From Psettodes erumei (taxonomy: Eukaryota; Chordata; Actinopteri; Pleuronectiformes; Psettodidae), in contig JAFBJZ010000880.1 of the NCBI GenBank assembly GCA_016785225.1, forward strand, positions 558,001-622,000: a DNA stretch of 64,000 nt, read 5' to 3'. Both the position numbers and the translations under genes were made by a program. Within the stretch, counting starts at the first letter, position 1, and the number at the start of each line of letters is the position of its first letter. This document shows, piece after piece, positions 37,901-47,589 of this stretch. Below the pieces are notes generated by a model. The model saw only the letters and a program-made list of their open reading frames with translations. It was not told the origin of the DNA and did no database searches.

Positions 37901-40900
37901 GACTGCCAGCCATAAAAAAAACATTTCACAACAGGGCCTGTCTTTATCAAACTGCCAAGGGTTACACTTAGGAATGCTCTAAAGAAAATATGGGCCCAGG
38001 GTCCATATTTAGTAAAGTTCAATTTGGAATGTAAATGAAAGATAAGAATAAAATCTTCTCTGAAAGCTGCAGAAGTGTAAAAAGCTTGTTAAGAGGACAT
38101 CCTTATCTTTATTTACATCCATCAGCTGCCACATTAATAACTGATGGATCAACTGTTGCTCAGGTCTGTTTATTAGGACCATTTCCTTTCAGCCAGGCCA
38201 GTTTATCTACGCCAGAGTCAAGGTAGGTGTTAATTCTGACAAGGCCTCTGTGATGAGGTAAGGAGGGTGAAATGCAACATTTTCAGCAAACACACTGCAG
38301 TACCTTTAGTACAGCATCAGAGCCATTTGTTAAGAAAGATGCAGACTGCTCTACTACTGGAGGATGAAAAAAAAAACACCTGCCCCACGTTGCAGCTGTC
38401 GTCCACTAGTGTATCATCAGTGTGAGATGGAACAGTGCTTAACATGTAGAGCACTGTATGAATGAGTGTGAAATGAGTGGACTAGAAAAGTTGTTCTGTG
38501 TCTGTGCAGCTAAGTTTGTATCTTTTTTTCCAGCCCTACGGATCCTTCAAATACTGCACCTCCCGCCATTATCATGCAAGTGCAGTATCTTCCCACTGAG
38601 GTCTTTAAACCTCGCATTCAGCCTTATGAAGTGGAAACCAGTGGGGCTGTATCAGAGTCAGTGTCGTGCTTCTTTGAGCTTTGTGCGTCTCTGGCGGGCT
38701 AAGAGGATCTGGCTGCTAAGCCGGTTAGCGCAGGGAGTAACGCTGGACCTCCATCGTTCACTGTTCGCTCACTCCATCGGCTGTCTGACATGCCACTTCA
38801 TCGGCTCTGCCAGGGATTCCACTTGGACTAGTTGGTATTTACCACTGTCAAACCCCCCAAAAAAAGCATATTATTAAATAGGATCTGTTGAGTAAAAACC
38901 AGACATTTGATCTACTACAGCCAACAGTCCACCGTTTCCCATTGTTATTTTCACACTGCATACAGCAACTGTTTCCGGCCAAGACTGATCTTTGGGTTAG
39001 TCTACCAAGAGAAGCAGCAGCAGATTAATAATGTACCGTCTGCTTCAGTGAAAACAGATAGCACGGTGCGACTCCAGGCCGCAAAGAACGACCCACCCTG
39101 ACACATGAGGTCTCAGTCGGGGGGCGTGGACGTCTGTGGGACACCAAGACCAGATGTGTGTGATACACAAAATCAGATGCTGATTAAAGGACAGAGTTCT
39201 CAGTTCAATTTTGACTGCTGTTGGTCCAAAATGGCATGAGAAAACTGAGATCATGTGTGCATTCAGGGCAGGAAAAAACAAGAAAAAAAAAAAAAAAAAA
39301 CGCAGATGACCGACTTAGTGTCCATACAATCCTACAACTGGATTTCATCCCTTGCTCTCCTTGCTTTGATTTGGCGAAACGGGCTGAGGGTCTTGCTGAC
39401 CTGGATCTCCGAGAGATGCAGCACCGTCTTCTTGTAAGAGATGACGTCAAAATCCACGGCCTTCCACACGGCGTGGCCCAGGAGGCTGCCCACGTTCCTC
39501 TTCCTGGTGATGACGATCAGGTACATCCCTGTGTGGTGGAAACATGAGGGCTTCAAAGATGCGTTCACAAAACAGACGACACAATGTTGTATTGCAAAGG
39601 AAGGTACCTGCTACCAGGCGAATGGTTCCCATGATGCCACATATAGGCCTGGTGACTGCTGAGGGAGGGACGTCCTTTTTACCTGCCAAAGCAGCAGTGG
39701 TCCAAAGTTACAAAATCTTCCGATTCATCTGGATTCTTGAATTCCAGATTAACCGTAAGGCAGGCTGATGAAACAACGACAACCAGCAACCCATATGCTC
39801 GTACCTTGAGGAGGATTCACTGATTGGATGTTTAAAAAGAGGTTAGAAAATGAAGCAGGTTTTGCGACAGCAACACCGAATAATAAGATCGGCAGAGAGA
39901 TTGTGTCTTACACAAATATCTGCTGAAGAACGATCACCAGCACTCACCATGATGCACGCAGACGAGCCATCGACTGATTCATCGACCAGACATTTTGAGA
40001 CAAATCTACGTCGCAGTGCAGTTTGTCAGCTGATGCTATGTATGATGACCGCATGAAGTGGACTTTAATGTGGCCACCTGGGGGGAGCAGGCCGAACATT
40101 TTTTCACAGTCCAGTTGGGCCGATGATCAATCTGACCGGTTCTACACCATCGCTGCACATGTTGACCGTACGAATGCTCAGAATGAGCCATCATTACGGT
40201 TCTTCTGTGCCTGGAACATCCACACAGTCTTCTTACTTAAGCAGATGTTTATTTTCATCTCACAAAAGAAACCTCTTTAAAATGTGATTTCCATGAGAGG
40301 TGGATCTCGGCCCAGCTAAGAGGGGCTTTGAACTTGGGAGTGATCCAGATCCAGGTCTGGATCCATTTCTTTTAATAAAATTTATAAAGTTAGATATAGG
40401 CCTGCGCTCTCAGAATCCTTCCAAGTTGGTTCATAAAACTCTCCCAAGTCATGTATAGTACCGCTCAGATGGCAAATGAAGGCTACGTGCAATTTTCAGC
40501 TTTTTCTTATGCAATTGGAGAACAAAAATACACGTGCAGACTAAAAAAAAACAACAAAAACGAAGGCACGCCGTCTGAGCCAGCACGCCTCGCGCGTGTC
40601 TCTGTGACGTCAGCGGTGCGCGGTCACGAGGCCGAAGGCTTTCTACCTGTAAGCGTCATCTCATTTGAGACCCTGTCGATGGCCAGCACAGCGTCGGCCC
40701 CCTCATCGCAGGCCTCGATGAAGAACTTCTCCGGGGTCGTGTGCCTGGGAGAGAACGCACAAGATGTGAAAGTGGCGTTATTTTTTTTCCCCTCCGGGGG
40801 TGAAACTGCGGCAAACATCTGGGTGCGCTGCAGATAAGGCATGGGATGCTAACATTCTCCTGCTCAAGACAAAAAGACCAGTGTGGCAGCAGCAAAACCA

Positions 40901-43740
40901 CACAAAGAGCGTTACATCACTCCAACCCTGCAATCCAAAGCCTTACTGTTCAACAACGTGAACAGCAACGCACACAAATCAATAAAGACGAGTGTTCTGA
41001 AGGACATAACTAACAGAGGAGGACAGTGTGAGTGTAGTAATATGGGTTCATGTGGGAAATGAACTAATTTACATGAAATGCAGAGGGAAACCCGCCTTTA
41101 TTTCTAATTTCCTCTATTAAAAATAGTTATTTATTACATAATTTAGACTTTTTCCCATATTAATTTGCTAAAATTCAGGCCTATCATCCTTACTCATCAC
41201 TTTGCTGTAAACACCTGTAAACAAAGAAATTCTATTTCCTGTCACCTTCACTTTGCCTTTTTTCATCATTCCCAGAAATGACACCCCACATTTTCTGCAT
41301 CATTATTTCACAGTAAAAAGCCTTCAAGCTGCATTACATCATCATCTGTCTTTTCTGGTGAACAGCTGACCCGCGTGGACACAGGATGCTGAGAGCCGCC
41401 GCAGTCCTGCATGTGACACCAGTGTCAGGGAAGATCGGCCCGTCGCTGCTGCTGTTCCAACTTCCTGTTGCCGTTTATGATTCAAGTACGAAATGTGTCT
41501 AATAGGCGAAACCAAGACACTGCTATCTAACAACAGCAGGGAGCAGCTGTGTTTTTTTCCTGCAACAGAAGATTGTGAGCGACTGATGTGGGGTCAGCTG
41601 TCACAGGGCAGCCCTTCTGAGGTCACAGCATCAGTTTGAGCAACAGCTTTAAATCCCTGCGATAGGAGTATTCCACCCGCTGCTCGGCCGCGGTGACGTC
41701 CGGAGCTCAGGGCGCCGCACAAACGCTCTTTTGTTGAGCCCTCAAGTAATCGAGAGCATTCTTAACATGCCTGCGCTACACCAGCACAAAGTGGCATGAC
41801 TGACACAACCGCTCACAGGACCACAACAAACTAAATTAAACCATACTTGCTTTCGCTTCTCCTTCCACTAAAAGAAACCACTGGTTTTCATCTATTTACA
41901 CTCGACGTATTCGGGCATCAAGATCTTACTCTGGTGGCAGGGGTCAATTTAAAGCCTGTGCAGTGTGTCATCATGCGATAACAAGTTTGAAAATAGTAAA
42001 ATTACACATGACCTTCACTGGGATGAATCAGGTTTCTACTAAAGCAGAGAAGATAAGATTCCTTAGCTTTTACACAATTTGAGTGGCTGGAATCACGGCC
42101 TTTAGATACTTCTGGGTCACTTCACTCAGTTAGCAAAGATTATAAGCAGAAATGACAATGTGACGGCAGCCAACGGGTCCGTTGTGACGTCTGATCCACC
42201 TCCAGAGGACCTGCCGCCCCAGTGGATGTGAGGAGTGAGCCTGACGCTTTTTAACATGCTTCAAAACAGCCTCCACTGTCCCTGGGCTCAGTGAGGCCCA
42301 CACACACACACTGATGAAGTGCTCTGTGGAGCCGCTTCTCCGGCACATCCCTCACCAGTGTGCATTCAGAACCAACAGAACCACAGAGGATGCCCTCCGC
42401 TCAGTCCTCACATGCTGTCTGTTGATTTCCGCTCAGCATTCAATACATTCTGCCCAACGAAAGTTTTCCCTCGCAAAACCGGTGGAAGACCAATCTGTCA
42501 CACCCCCTCACCTGCTGCAGCTGAGGTGCAGTATCACACATCCCCACCCTGGCTAAAAACTTTTTACAGAGAACGATCACAAACATGGGATGTGCACGGC
42601 CCAGGACAGGAAGGCTCTGCAGTGGGTGTTTCAAAGCACCCAGAACATTATCATTAGCCTTCTGAGCATCAGTGATATCTGTGAGGTGCCTCTGCAGAGC
42701 CCAAACTCTAAAAGATGACTGTCACTGCCTGTTCTTTATTCATTCATTCATTCAATCACTGACATAACTTTTGTTTGTTTGTAACTTAATAAAATAGGAC
42801 TGTATCTTTAAATGTAGCTGTTCAACCTTGTGTTGCAAACTGATCTGCAAGGATCTACAGGATGTCTGCACCAGCTATACCTTTTTGTATTCTTAAACTT
42901 GGATCTAAGCCTTAAAAAGCTCACCATGTGTCCTGTGTTCAGGAGTATCTGTGGCTACACCACACCACATTACAACTGAAAATAATAAGATAACACAGTA
43001 AAACATATAGACAGGGGCATACGAACCCCAGTCTCCTAGACACAGGACACACACTCACTCACGCACTCCTACCAAGTGGCACAGCACGCAAAACAGTGGC
43101 ACTACCCTTTAAATTTAAAAATCTTTCCTGCTCAGACTGTCCTTATCCAGCTGACATGAAAGACCAGTAGGACGAGGTAGCCTGCGCTTTGAATGAGGCA
43201 CCAACAAGGGCGTGTCTGGAAAAGTACACAGAGCTCTGCTAACTTTCATGAACGACGCTGAATGCGTGTGTCATAAAGAGACTGTCGCCGCTGGACGGAA
43301 CCTGCAGTAGATCCTGATATGGTCAAATCGACGACCAAGCCATAAACATCCATCTGCTTTTAGCTAGGTTATCTAACTTTCTGCCTCCATGCAAGGCGCT
43401 ACGTGCTAAAACGCCTCGTTAGGGCGTCTTGGCGATCGATGGCAGGCGTGCACACCTCCTGCCCTGGCTGCGTAATGATGCCAGAATGTATTCTTCATAA
43501 TGAATGAGCATGGAGTGAAACTTGGCTGGTTCCTGCTCAACCAGCCGAGGCTGTCAGCGAACTTCAGCCGCTGTGTCATCTAACCTGACGCCACTTCTCA
43601 GCTCCAGCTCCCGTTTCTCCGCGCTCACAAGCGTCGCCTCTTTGTTGCCTTTACACAAACGTGAAGATAAGAAGATGCATTTTTTTTAGATGATAAACCA
43701 TATGTACTTACAAATTGTATCTTTCGTAGGCGGTCGCCAT
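28991..43740 (-). CDS. sacm1l: SAC1-like phosphatidylinositol-4-phosphatase, 20 exons
   Basis: Coding exons in transcript order: 43740-43712, 40744-40647, 39682-39608, 39528-39401, 37767-37624, 36734-36675, 36573-36540, 36405-36304, 35892-35807, 35636-35550, 35459-35391, 35295-35216, 34165-34067, 33985-33847, 33585-33516, 33399-33327, 33223-33130, 32125-32033, 31942-31885, 29127-28991. They join in frame to 1755 nt, 584 aa (human SACM1L 587). The catalytic P-loop CMDCLDRT (C-x5-R-T) is at 386-393 in context FRSNCMDCLDRTNVIQS. Two C-terminal membrane segments lie at about 521-539 (LPIIMLVAFSMCIVCLLMAG) and 545-565, with a lysine-bearing tail HKEKMD. SAC1 is an ER/Golgi integral membrane enzyme that dephosphorylates PI4P (family knowledge). 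Two introns are unusual: a U12-type intron after exon 7 and a GC-AG intron after exon 9. Zebrafish has two sacm1l copies; which one this is cannot be decided here. Confidence 0.97.
32340..32945. repeat. Unclassified dispersed 'gatctggatcca' repeat, copy 1
   Basis: Located in sacm1l intron 17. Contains TTCTGGATCTGGATCCCGATG, GGGGATCTGGATCAGTTTG, CCTGGATCCAGATCACTCCC and CACTCTGGTGGAGGTAATTAGGGC. The same vocabulary recurs near 40300. It matches a repeat type I associate with many fish genomes, but I cannot name the family. Confidence 0.45.
36406..36539 (-). other. U12-type (minor spliceosome) intron in sacm1l
   Basis: The donor after exon 7 reads GTATCCTTTT (36539-36530), an exact match to the U12 5' splice site consensus RTATCCTTT. 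Near the 3' end is TTCCTTGAC (36431-36423), matching the U12 branch-site consensus TTCCTTRAY. The presumed branch A at 36424 is about 18 nt before the AG, within the short spacing typical of U12 introns. The ends are GT-AG. The flanking exons join in phase (CAT GGA T|TC ATC) to give the conserved VVHGFIVM. Confidence 0.9.
36821..37296 (+). mobile_element. Internally deleted Tc1/mariner element (MITE-like)
   Basis: The left end CACTGAGCACTTTATTAGGA and right end CTAATAAAGAGCTCAGTG form imperfect terminal inverted repeats about 475 bases apart. Between them are decayed pieces of a Tc1-like transposase on the plus strand: AGAAGAACCAGGTCAGGTTCC, CTGAGGCTGCAGTGG, a 'GATTTCTGCTGAGACAC' region, and GGTGGTGTAATGATGTGGGG (the G-G-V-M-M-W-G motif). 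Most of the transposase is missing. It sits in sacm1l intron 5, antisense to the host gene. Confidence 0.9.
38380..38490 (+). mobile_element. Possible degraded copy of the 9-kb SINE-like element
   Basis: AGCTGTCGTCC, AGTGCTTAACATGTAGAGCACTGTATGAATGAGTGTG and GTGGACTAGAAAAG echo the body and tail of the element at 8905-9110. It is much diverged. Located in sacm1l intron 4. Confidence 0.35.
40285..40425. repeat. Unclassified dispersed 'gatctggatcca' repeat, copy 2
   Basis: GAGAGGTGGATCTCGG, GGGAGTGATCCAGATCCAGG and CTGGATCCATTTC share wording with 32340-32945. Located in sacm1l intron 2. A short truncated copy. Confidence 0.4.
42300..42720 (+). mobile_element. Decayed L2-like LINE reverse-transcriptase fragment
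   Basis: Three plus-strand frames carry pieces of one fish non-LTR retrotransposon in the correct order. HQCAFRTNRTTEDALRSVL corresponds to the Q-F-A-Y-R-x-N-R-S-T-E-D-A block. LSVDFRSAFNTF corresponds to the D-F-S-S-A-F-N-T-I block holding a catalytic Asp. DRKALQWVFQSTQNIIISLL with ISDI corresponds to the 'D-R-x-A-L-Q-R-V-V-x-T-A-Q' segment near the C-terminus. The sequence between is deleted, including the YxDD box, and the frame is broken. It is an inactive fossil in sacm1l intron 1. Confidence 0.85.
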
Positions 43741-44637
43741 CTTCACTCCGTCTATCTGACCTCAGTGACGACAGCGGTGAGGAGTGGGTTCTGTGTGTGT
43801 TGCCAGATACGACTAGTAGAACCCGTAGAGGGCGTATTACTTTAAATACGGTTTTCCCTCTTAGTCCACTTGAACCTGGCATCCATGAATGGCGTGATGA
43901 TGACTGGTATTTGTAGTTCAATCGCTGCAACTACGGTGCCTTGCATGTGATAAAAATGAGAAATAAGCTCTCTTATGTCCTCGAAGTCTCAACCATAAAA
44001 GTCTGAAAATTAATTCATAGCTTTATTAAGGTTCAGAGTTGAGGTTGAGTTTTCTGTAAACTGGTAAACAAAAGCCACTGTTGAAATCACTTTGCACTTT
44101 ATTTGTATTCTGTATATATTTGCATGTATGCATATATTTGCTGTATATAAGATTACATATCTTGACATAAAAATATACAATGACTGTATTTAAAGCGATT
44201 TAAAGACTATATCTTTTTAAACAGTATATGTTCTTATTCTATCGGATATATATAAAAACAGTACGGTAAGATAAGTTTTAATTATGTTACATTTTTTTCG
44301 ATAATGACCATAGACAGCTTAAGTTTTGACCTAAACCTAAAAAGATCGGTTTTTTTCTCGTTATCTGAAATTCGACCATGTTGTTAACCTGAATTTGTTT
44401 TATATTCTATAAGACACTCCCTTAGATGAGCATCTTATGAATTAAATGACATGGTTTAAATATTTATATATATTTTCCGAATCTATCAATTCTAAGTCAT
44501 ATATGCATGCCCATAATTATGGTTGTTAAGTATGTTTAAAGCCGTCCTTTACCTACCCTTTGTTAAATACATGTGAAATCAGAATCAGGCATTATCCAGG
44601 ACACACGCAAAACACGTGACTCTGTGAAGGACCCTGA
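43741..44637. promoter_or_regulatory. Divergent intergenic region between sacm1l and the snoRNA host gene
   Basis: About 900 bases separate the sacm1l start codon (minus strand) from the host gene TATA box (plus strand). The sacm1l-proximal 150 bases are GC-richer and contain TGACGACA; the rest is very AT-rich. The two genes are head to head, so it must hold both promoters. No further element is assigned. Confidence 0.45.
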
Positions 44638-44672
44638 TATATAAATCACGGTCGGACTGCTGCTCAGCCTCT
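44638..44672 (+). promoter_or_regulatory. TATA box and 5'TOP-type start of the snoRNA host gene
   Basis: TATATAAA at 44638-44645 lies 30 bases before CCTCT at 44668-44672. A transcript starting at C44668 would begin with a C plus pyrimidines, the 5'TOP pattern shared by known vertebrate snoRNA host genes such as GAS5. The start site is inferred from the TATA distance. Confidence 0.5.
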
Positions 44673-45714
44673 GGTTCACGGTGCTCGACTGTGCGATTCA
44701 ACTGTCAGACGTAGTCTTTAGGATTTGTCCCTAATTAGAGTGGTATACTAGGGAAGTACGCAAACGTAAACAGTAAACGCAACGTTCTTTGGTCTCATCT
44801 TAGACGAATTGTTAGGCTTACGTAGTATTTTCCTGAGGAAATGGAAGAAACAGCAGCGTCTGCAGTGGCTCCTCTGTGCTCAACACGTGGTGGGGCCAAA
44901 AGCCTACAGTGTAATGGAGGAAGAGGAGCCTGACTGTTCACTCAGTAGACTGTAGAATGAAGCTCCGTGTTGAACTGTCCTCTGAGAACCGTGGTTGGAG
45001 ACGGATAAAGTAAGTAGTCACTGGATGAAACGGGGATTTAGAGAAAGGTTTGGCAAGAAGTGCAACTTCGGCAGTTGCAATTTAAAGAGGAGTGCACAAC
45101 GTTTTATGTTGAATGTAGATTTTAATATAGATCAAGGCCATTATTGATTAGTCTTAAACAGGCTGGATGGTGCATAACGCATTTCTTTTTAACGGGACGA
45201 TAAATGCAATAGACATGCTATCATTGTTTAAGTATTTGTTTATCTTAAGACATGTCACATAACTACTTGAATTGATCCACTATGTAAAGAGAAAGCAAAG
45301 TTTGAGAAATGCAGAGTTTATGAATACAAAGTTTACCCACGTGCAATCCCACCCCATGATACATATGACTAGATAATATCTTTTCATAATCTAAAAAATA
45401 TATCTTTTAGAATACCTTTTGGCCTTCAGTGTCTGGATTTATAGCTACCATTAACATCTGTAAACAGTTTGACGCTGGTCTTCCCAGTGATCAGATGTCT
45501 GACTTGAAGTTTTCATGTTATAAATACTATTCACAGCATACAAATACTTGAAATTAAATAATGGTTTGTTTTCAGGAGCGCACTGAAATTGGATGCAGCA
45601 GCCACCTGAGGTTTGTCGGAGCATGAACAAAGAGTAGGAGCAAAGAGTCTGTGGCCATGAGCTGATGGTGAGTTTTAGGATGAGATGCCACTGACTGATA
45701 TGCTCTGAAAACAG

Positions 45715-45795
45715 ATATACTGCAATGATGATTCCCAAGACTAGAGTCTCTGATTATAGCATGAAGCTCTTTCACAGTGCACTGAGCATGTATAT
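45715..45795 (+). ncRNA. SNORD52: Box C/D snoRNA, SNORD52-like copy 1
   Basis: Box C ATGATGA (45725-45731), D' CTGA (45750-45753), C'-like ATGAAG (45761-45766), D CTGA (45782-45785). The terminal stem pairs ATATAC-T-GC with GC-A-T-GTATAT. Directly 5' of D' is AGACTAGAGTC, complementary to GACUCUAGUCU of 28S rRNA; by the box+5 rule, counting the unpaired T, it targets the U of GACU. This is the guide I associate with U52 (28S Um, about 3904 in older human numbering; from memory). Located in intron 2 of the host gene. Confidence 0.88.
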
Positions 45796-45945
45796 AACTG
45801 GTTCTTAAATTAAATGCAAGCTGCAAAAATCAGAACTGCTTCCAATACTGTGTGCTCTGTCTACTCGCCAGGTGTTTGCACTGGGTTGACTGGATGCAGA
45901 CTGCTGTTCTAGGTAATTATGAAAACCTCTGTTCTGTGCTCATTG

Positions 45946-46024
45946 TTATGTGGAATGATGATTTCTTAGACTAGAGTCTCTGAGAAACTCATGAAGTTTT
46001 TTTCACAGTGCACTGACCACATAA
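45946..46024 (+). ncRNA. SNORD52: Box C/D snoRNA, SNORD52-like copy 2
   Basis: Box C ATGATGA (45955-45961), D' CTGA (45980-45983), ATGAAG as C' (45991-45996), D CTGA (46013-46016). The terminal stem is perfect: TTATGTGG (45946-45953) with CCACATAA (46017-46024). It carries the same AGACTAGAGTCT element before D' and the same TTTCACAGTGCA before D as copy 1, while the loop and stem sequences differ. The two are therefore duplicated snoRNAs under selection at the guide elements. Located in intron 3. Confidence 0.9.
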
Positions 46025-46456
46025 GCACATCTAGTATGGTGCGTTGTAGCCCATTTGCTGTAAATGATCTGGACTTGATGTTATGGTTGGATGCTTTTTG
46101 TTTTGCAGCTTGACACAAACGGACAAAGGAGGCGTGACAGCTCTACAGTGGTAAGTGTAAGTTTTTCAGGAAGTAAAGCCCTGTTTGGATGGGATTCATT
46201 TCTCAGGGTGAGGTGGGGTGATTTAATCTTGATTAAATCACAAGATCGATGTCCCACACTTGATACGAGATTGGCTCTCTGGACAGGACTTTTAGTCTTA
46301 CTCAAGATATGCACCATAAACTGTACCTGGGACTGTGCTAAGCTAAAATAACATAAGTATAAATAAAATACAAATTACCCAACCTTCTCAGATGAATCAA
46401 GACCATCCAGCTGGGGCTTAGCAGGACTTTTATCCTGTAGCTTTTGTATCTGAGTT

Positions 46457-46535
46457 TGGTCGATGATGATGCAGTTATTTGGTTCAACTGATCTTAACTG
46501 AAGTCTACTCGCAGCGCACTGAGACACTCGGACCA
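46457..46535 (+). ncRNA. Box C/D snoRNA, possibly SNORD48-like
   Basis: Box C ATGATGA (46463-46469), D' CTGA (46488-46491), a C'-like stretch after it, D CTGA (46519-46522). A short closing stem pairs GGTC with GACC. The element before D reads CTCGCAGCGCA; human SNORD48, as I recall it, has CGCAGCGC at the same place. The D' guide (ATTTGGTTCAA) does not match SNORD48 and its target is not known to me. It lies in intron 4 of the host gene, 62 nt before the acceptor. Confidence 0.65.
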
Positions 46536-47589
46536 CTTCTGTTAAAGAGTTTTTGGAAACCAAACAATGGTGAAATCAGTGATTTCTATCTTGGCAGAAT
46601 CGACTGTGCTGAGCAGCCCTCAGCCCTTAAGCTGGAGGACCATAAGACGTAACAAATGGAGCAGGTTGGTATTGTAGGAAGTGTTAAGGGATTTTGCACT
46701 TTGTTTACAGTTTAAGACTGGTTATGCTCAAGTACAAAGATGCTGAGTTGTTAACTTTAAGAGTTAATGTTTGTTTTTATAGGTGCCGGAACCCCTACAA
46801 GCTCCAAAGGTGTCCATATCAAGTTGTCCAGGAAGTGGAAGTGTTGCCAGCAGAAGATGGATTTCCTGCGACCATTCATTTAACCAGTCAGCATCTGAAA
46901 ATGAGCTTGTGTGTTTGTGGTGCTTATAAGAGTTGTGTGGTCCTGTCTGTACAAAACCTTTCCTCAGCTGCTATTAATGATTGAACCATTGAGATGCAGA
47001 TGTACAGGATGTAAGGACATTTCAAATTAAATTGGTAAACGACATAAAGGCTCTGTTTTCTTTATTGCTGATGGTAGGTTGATTACAATACGCTGACTCA
47101 CAGGAAGCTGAATGTGACATGCTTTGTGGTGACAATTTGACTCGCGTAGTTGAGTGCGTTATTTGATTTCATATTGCAATGCTTGACTGACAGCAGTAGT
47201 CACATTGCAGGTCATGATCTTGTGTACAGAACATGATCAGATGACTCATTGCTGTAGATGAAGTATATTTTACTGTTTTTTTTAAAAATTAAATAAGTAC
47301 ATAATACCTTGATGTGGCAAACCATATGTGCTGACATGATCTATATAGCGCTAAATCAAAGTTAGTACAATCACATGGTTAAAATTCTACTTAATAGTTA
47401 AAACTAAAATAAGCGGCCATGATTGCATGTTTCCAAAAGAAATTCTAGCTTATAAAGCCATATCCGTAGTTTGAGACTGGACCTGTGGTATAAGTATATG
47501 TTCTAAACGGAGGTGAACTAAAATCGCCAGGACTGAATGTACATCTCTCGGCTCGGAATAAGTGAAGTACTAGTTTAGAACAAAAGGGG

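Larger units (their letters stand above)
44668..47045 (+). ncRNA. snhg32: snoRNA host gene, likely SNHG32 (C6orf48) counterpart
   Basis: Exons from splice signals: about 44668-45009, 45576-45667, 45872-45912, 46109-46150, 46598-46664 and 46783 to about 47045. Donors are GTAAGT, GTGAGT, GTAATT, GTAAGT and GTTGGT; all acceptors end in AG. ATTAAA at 47026-47031 is a likely polyadenylation signal. The internal exons are tiny (41-92 nt) and no conserved long open frame runs through them. Introns 2, 3 and 4 each hold one box C/D snoRNA ending 76, 84 and 62 nt before the acceptor, the usual spacing for intronic C/D snoRNAs. Two are SNORD52-like and one may be SNORD48-like. Human SNHG32 hosts exactly SNORD48 and SNORD52, and the next gene here, C6orf47, is also from the human MHC class III region. 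The last two exons are less certain. Confidence 0.75.
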
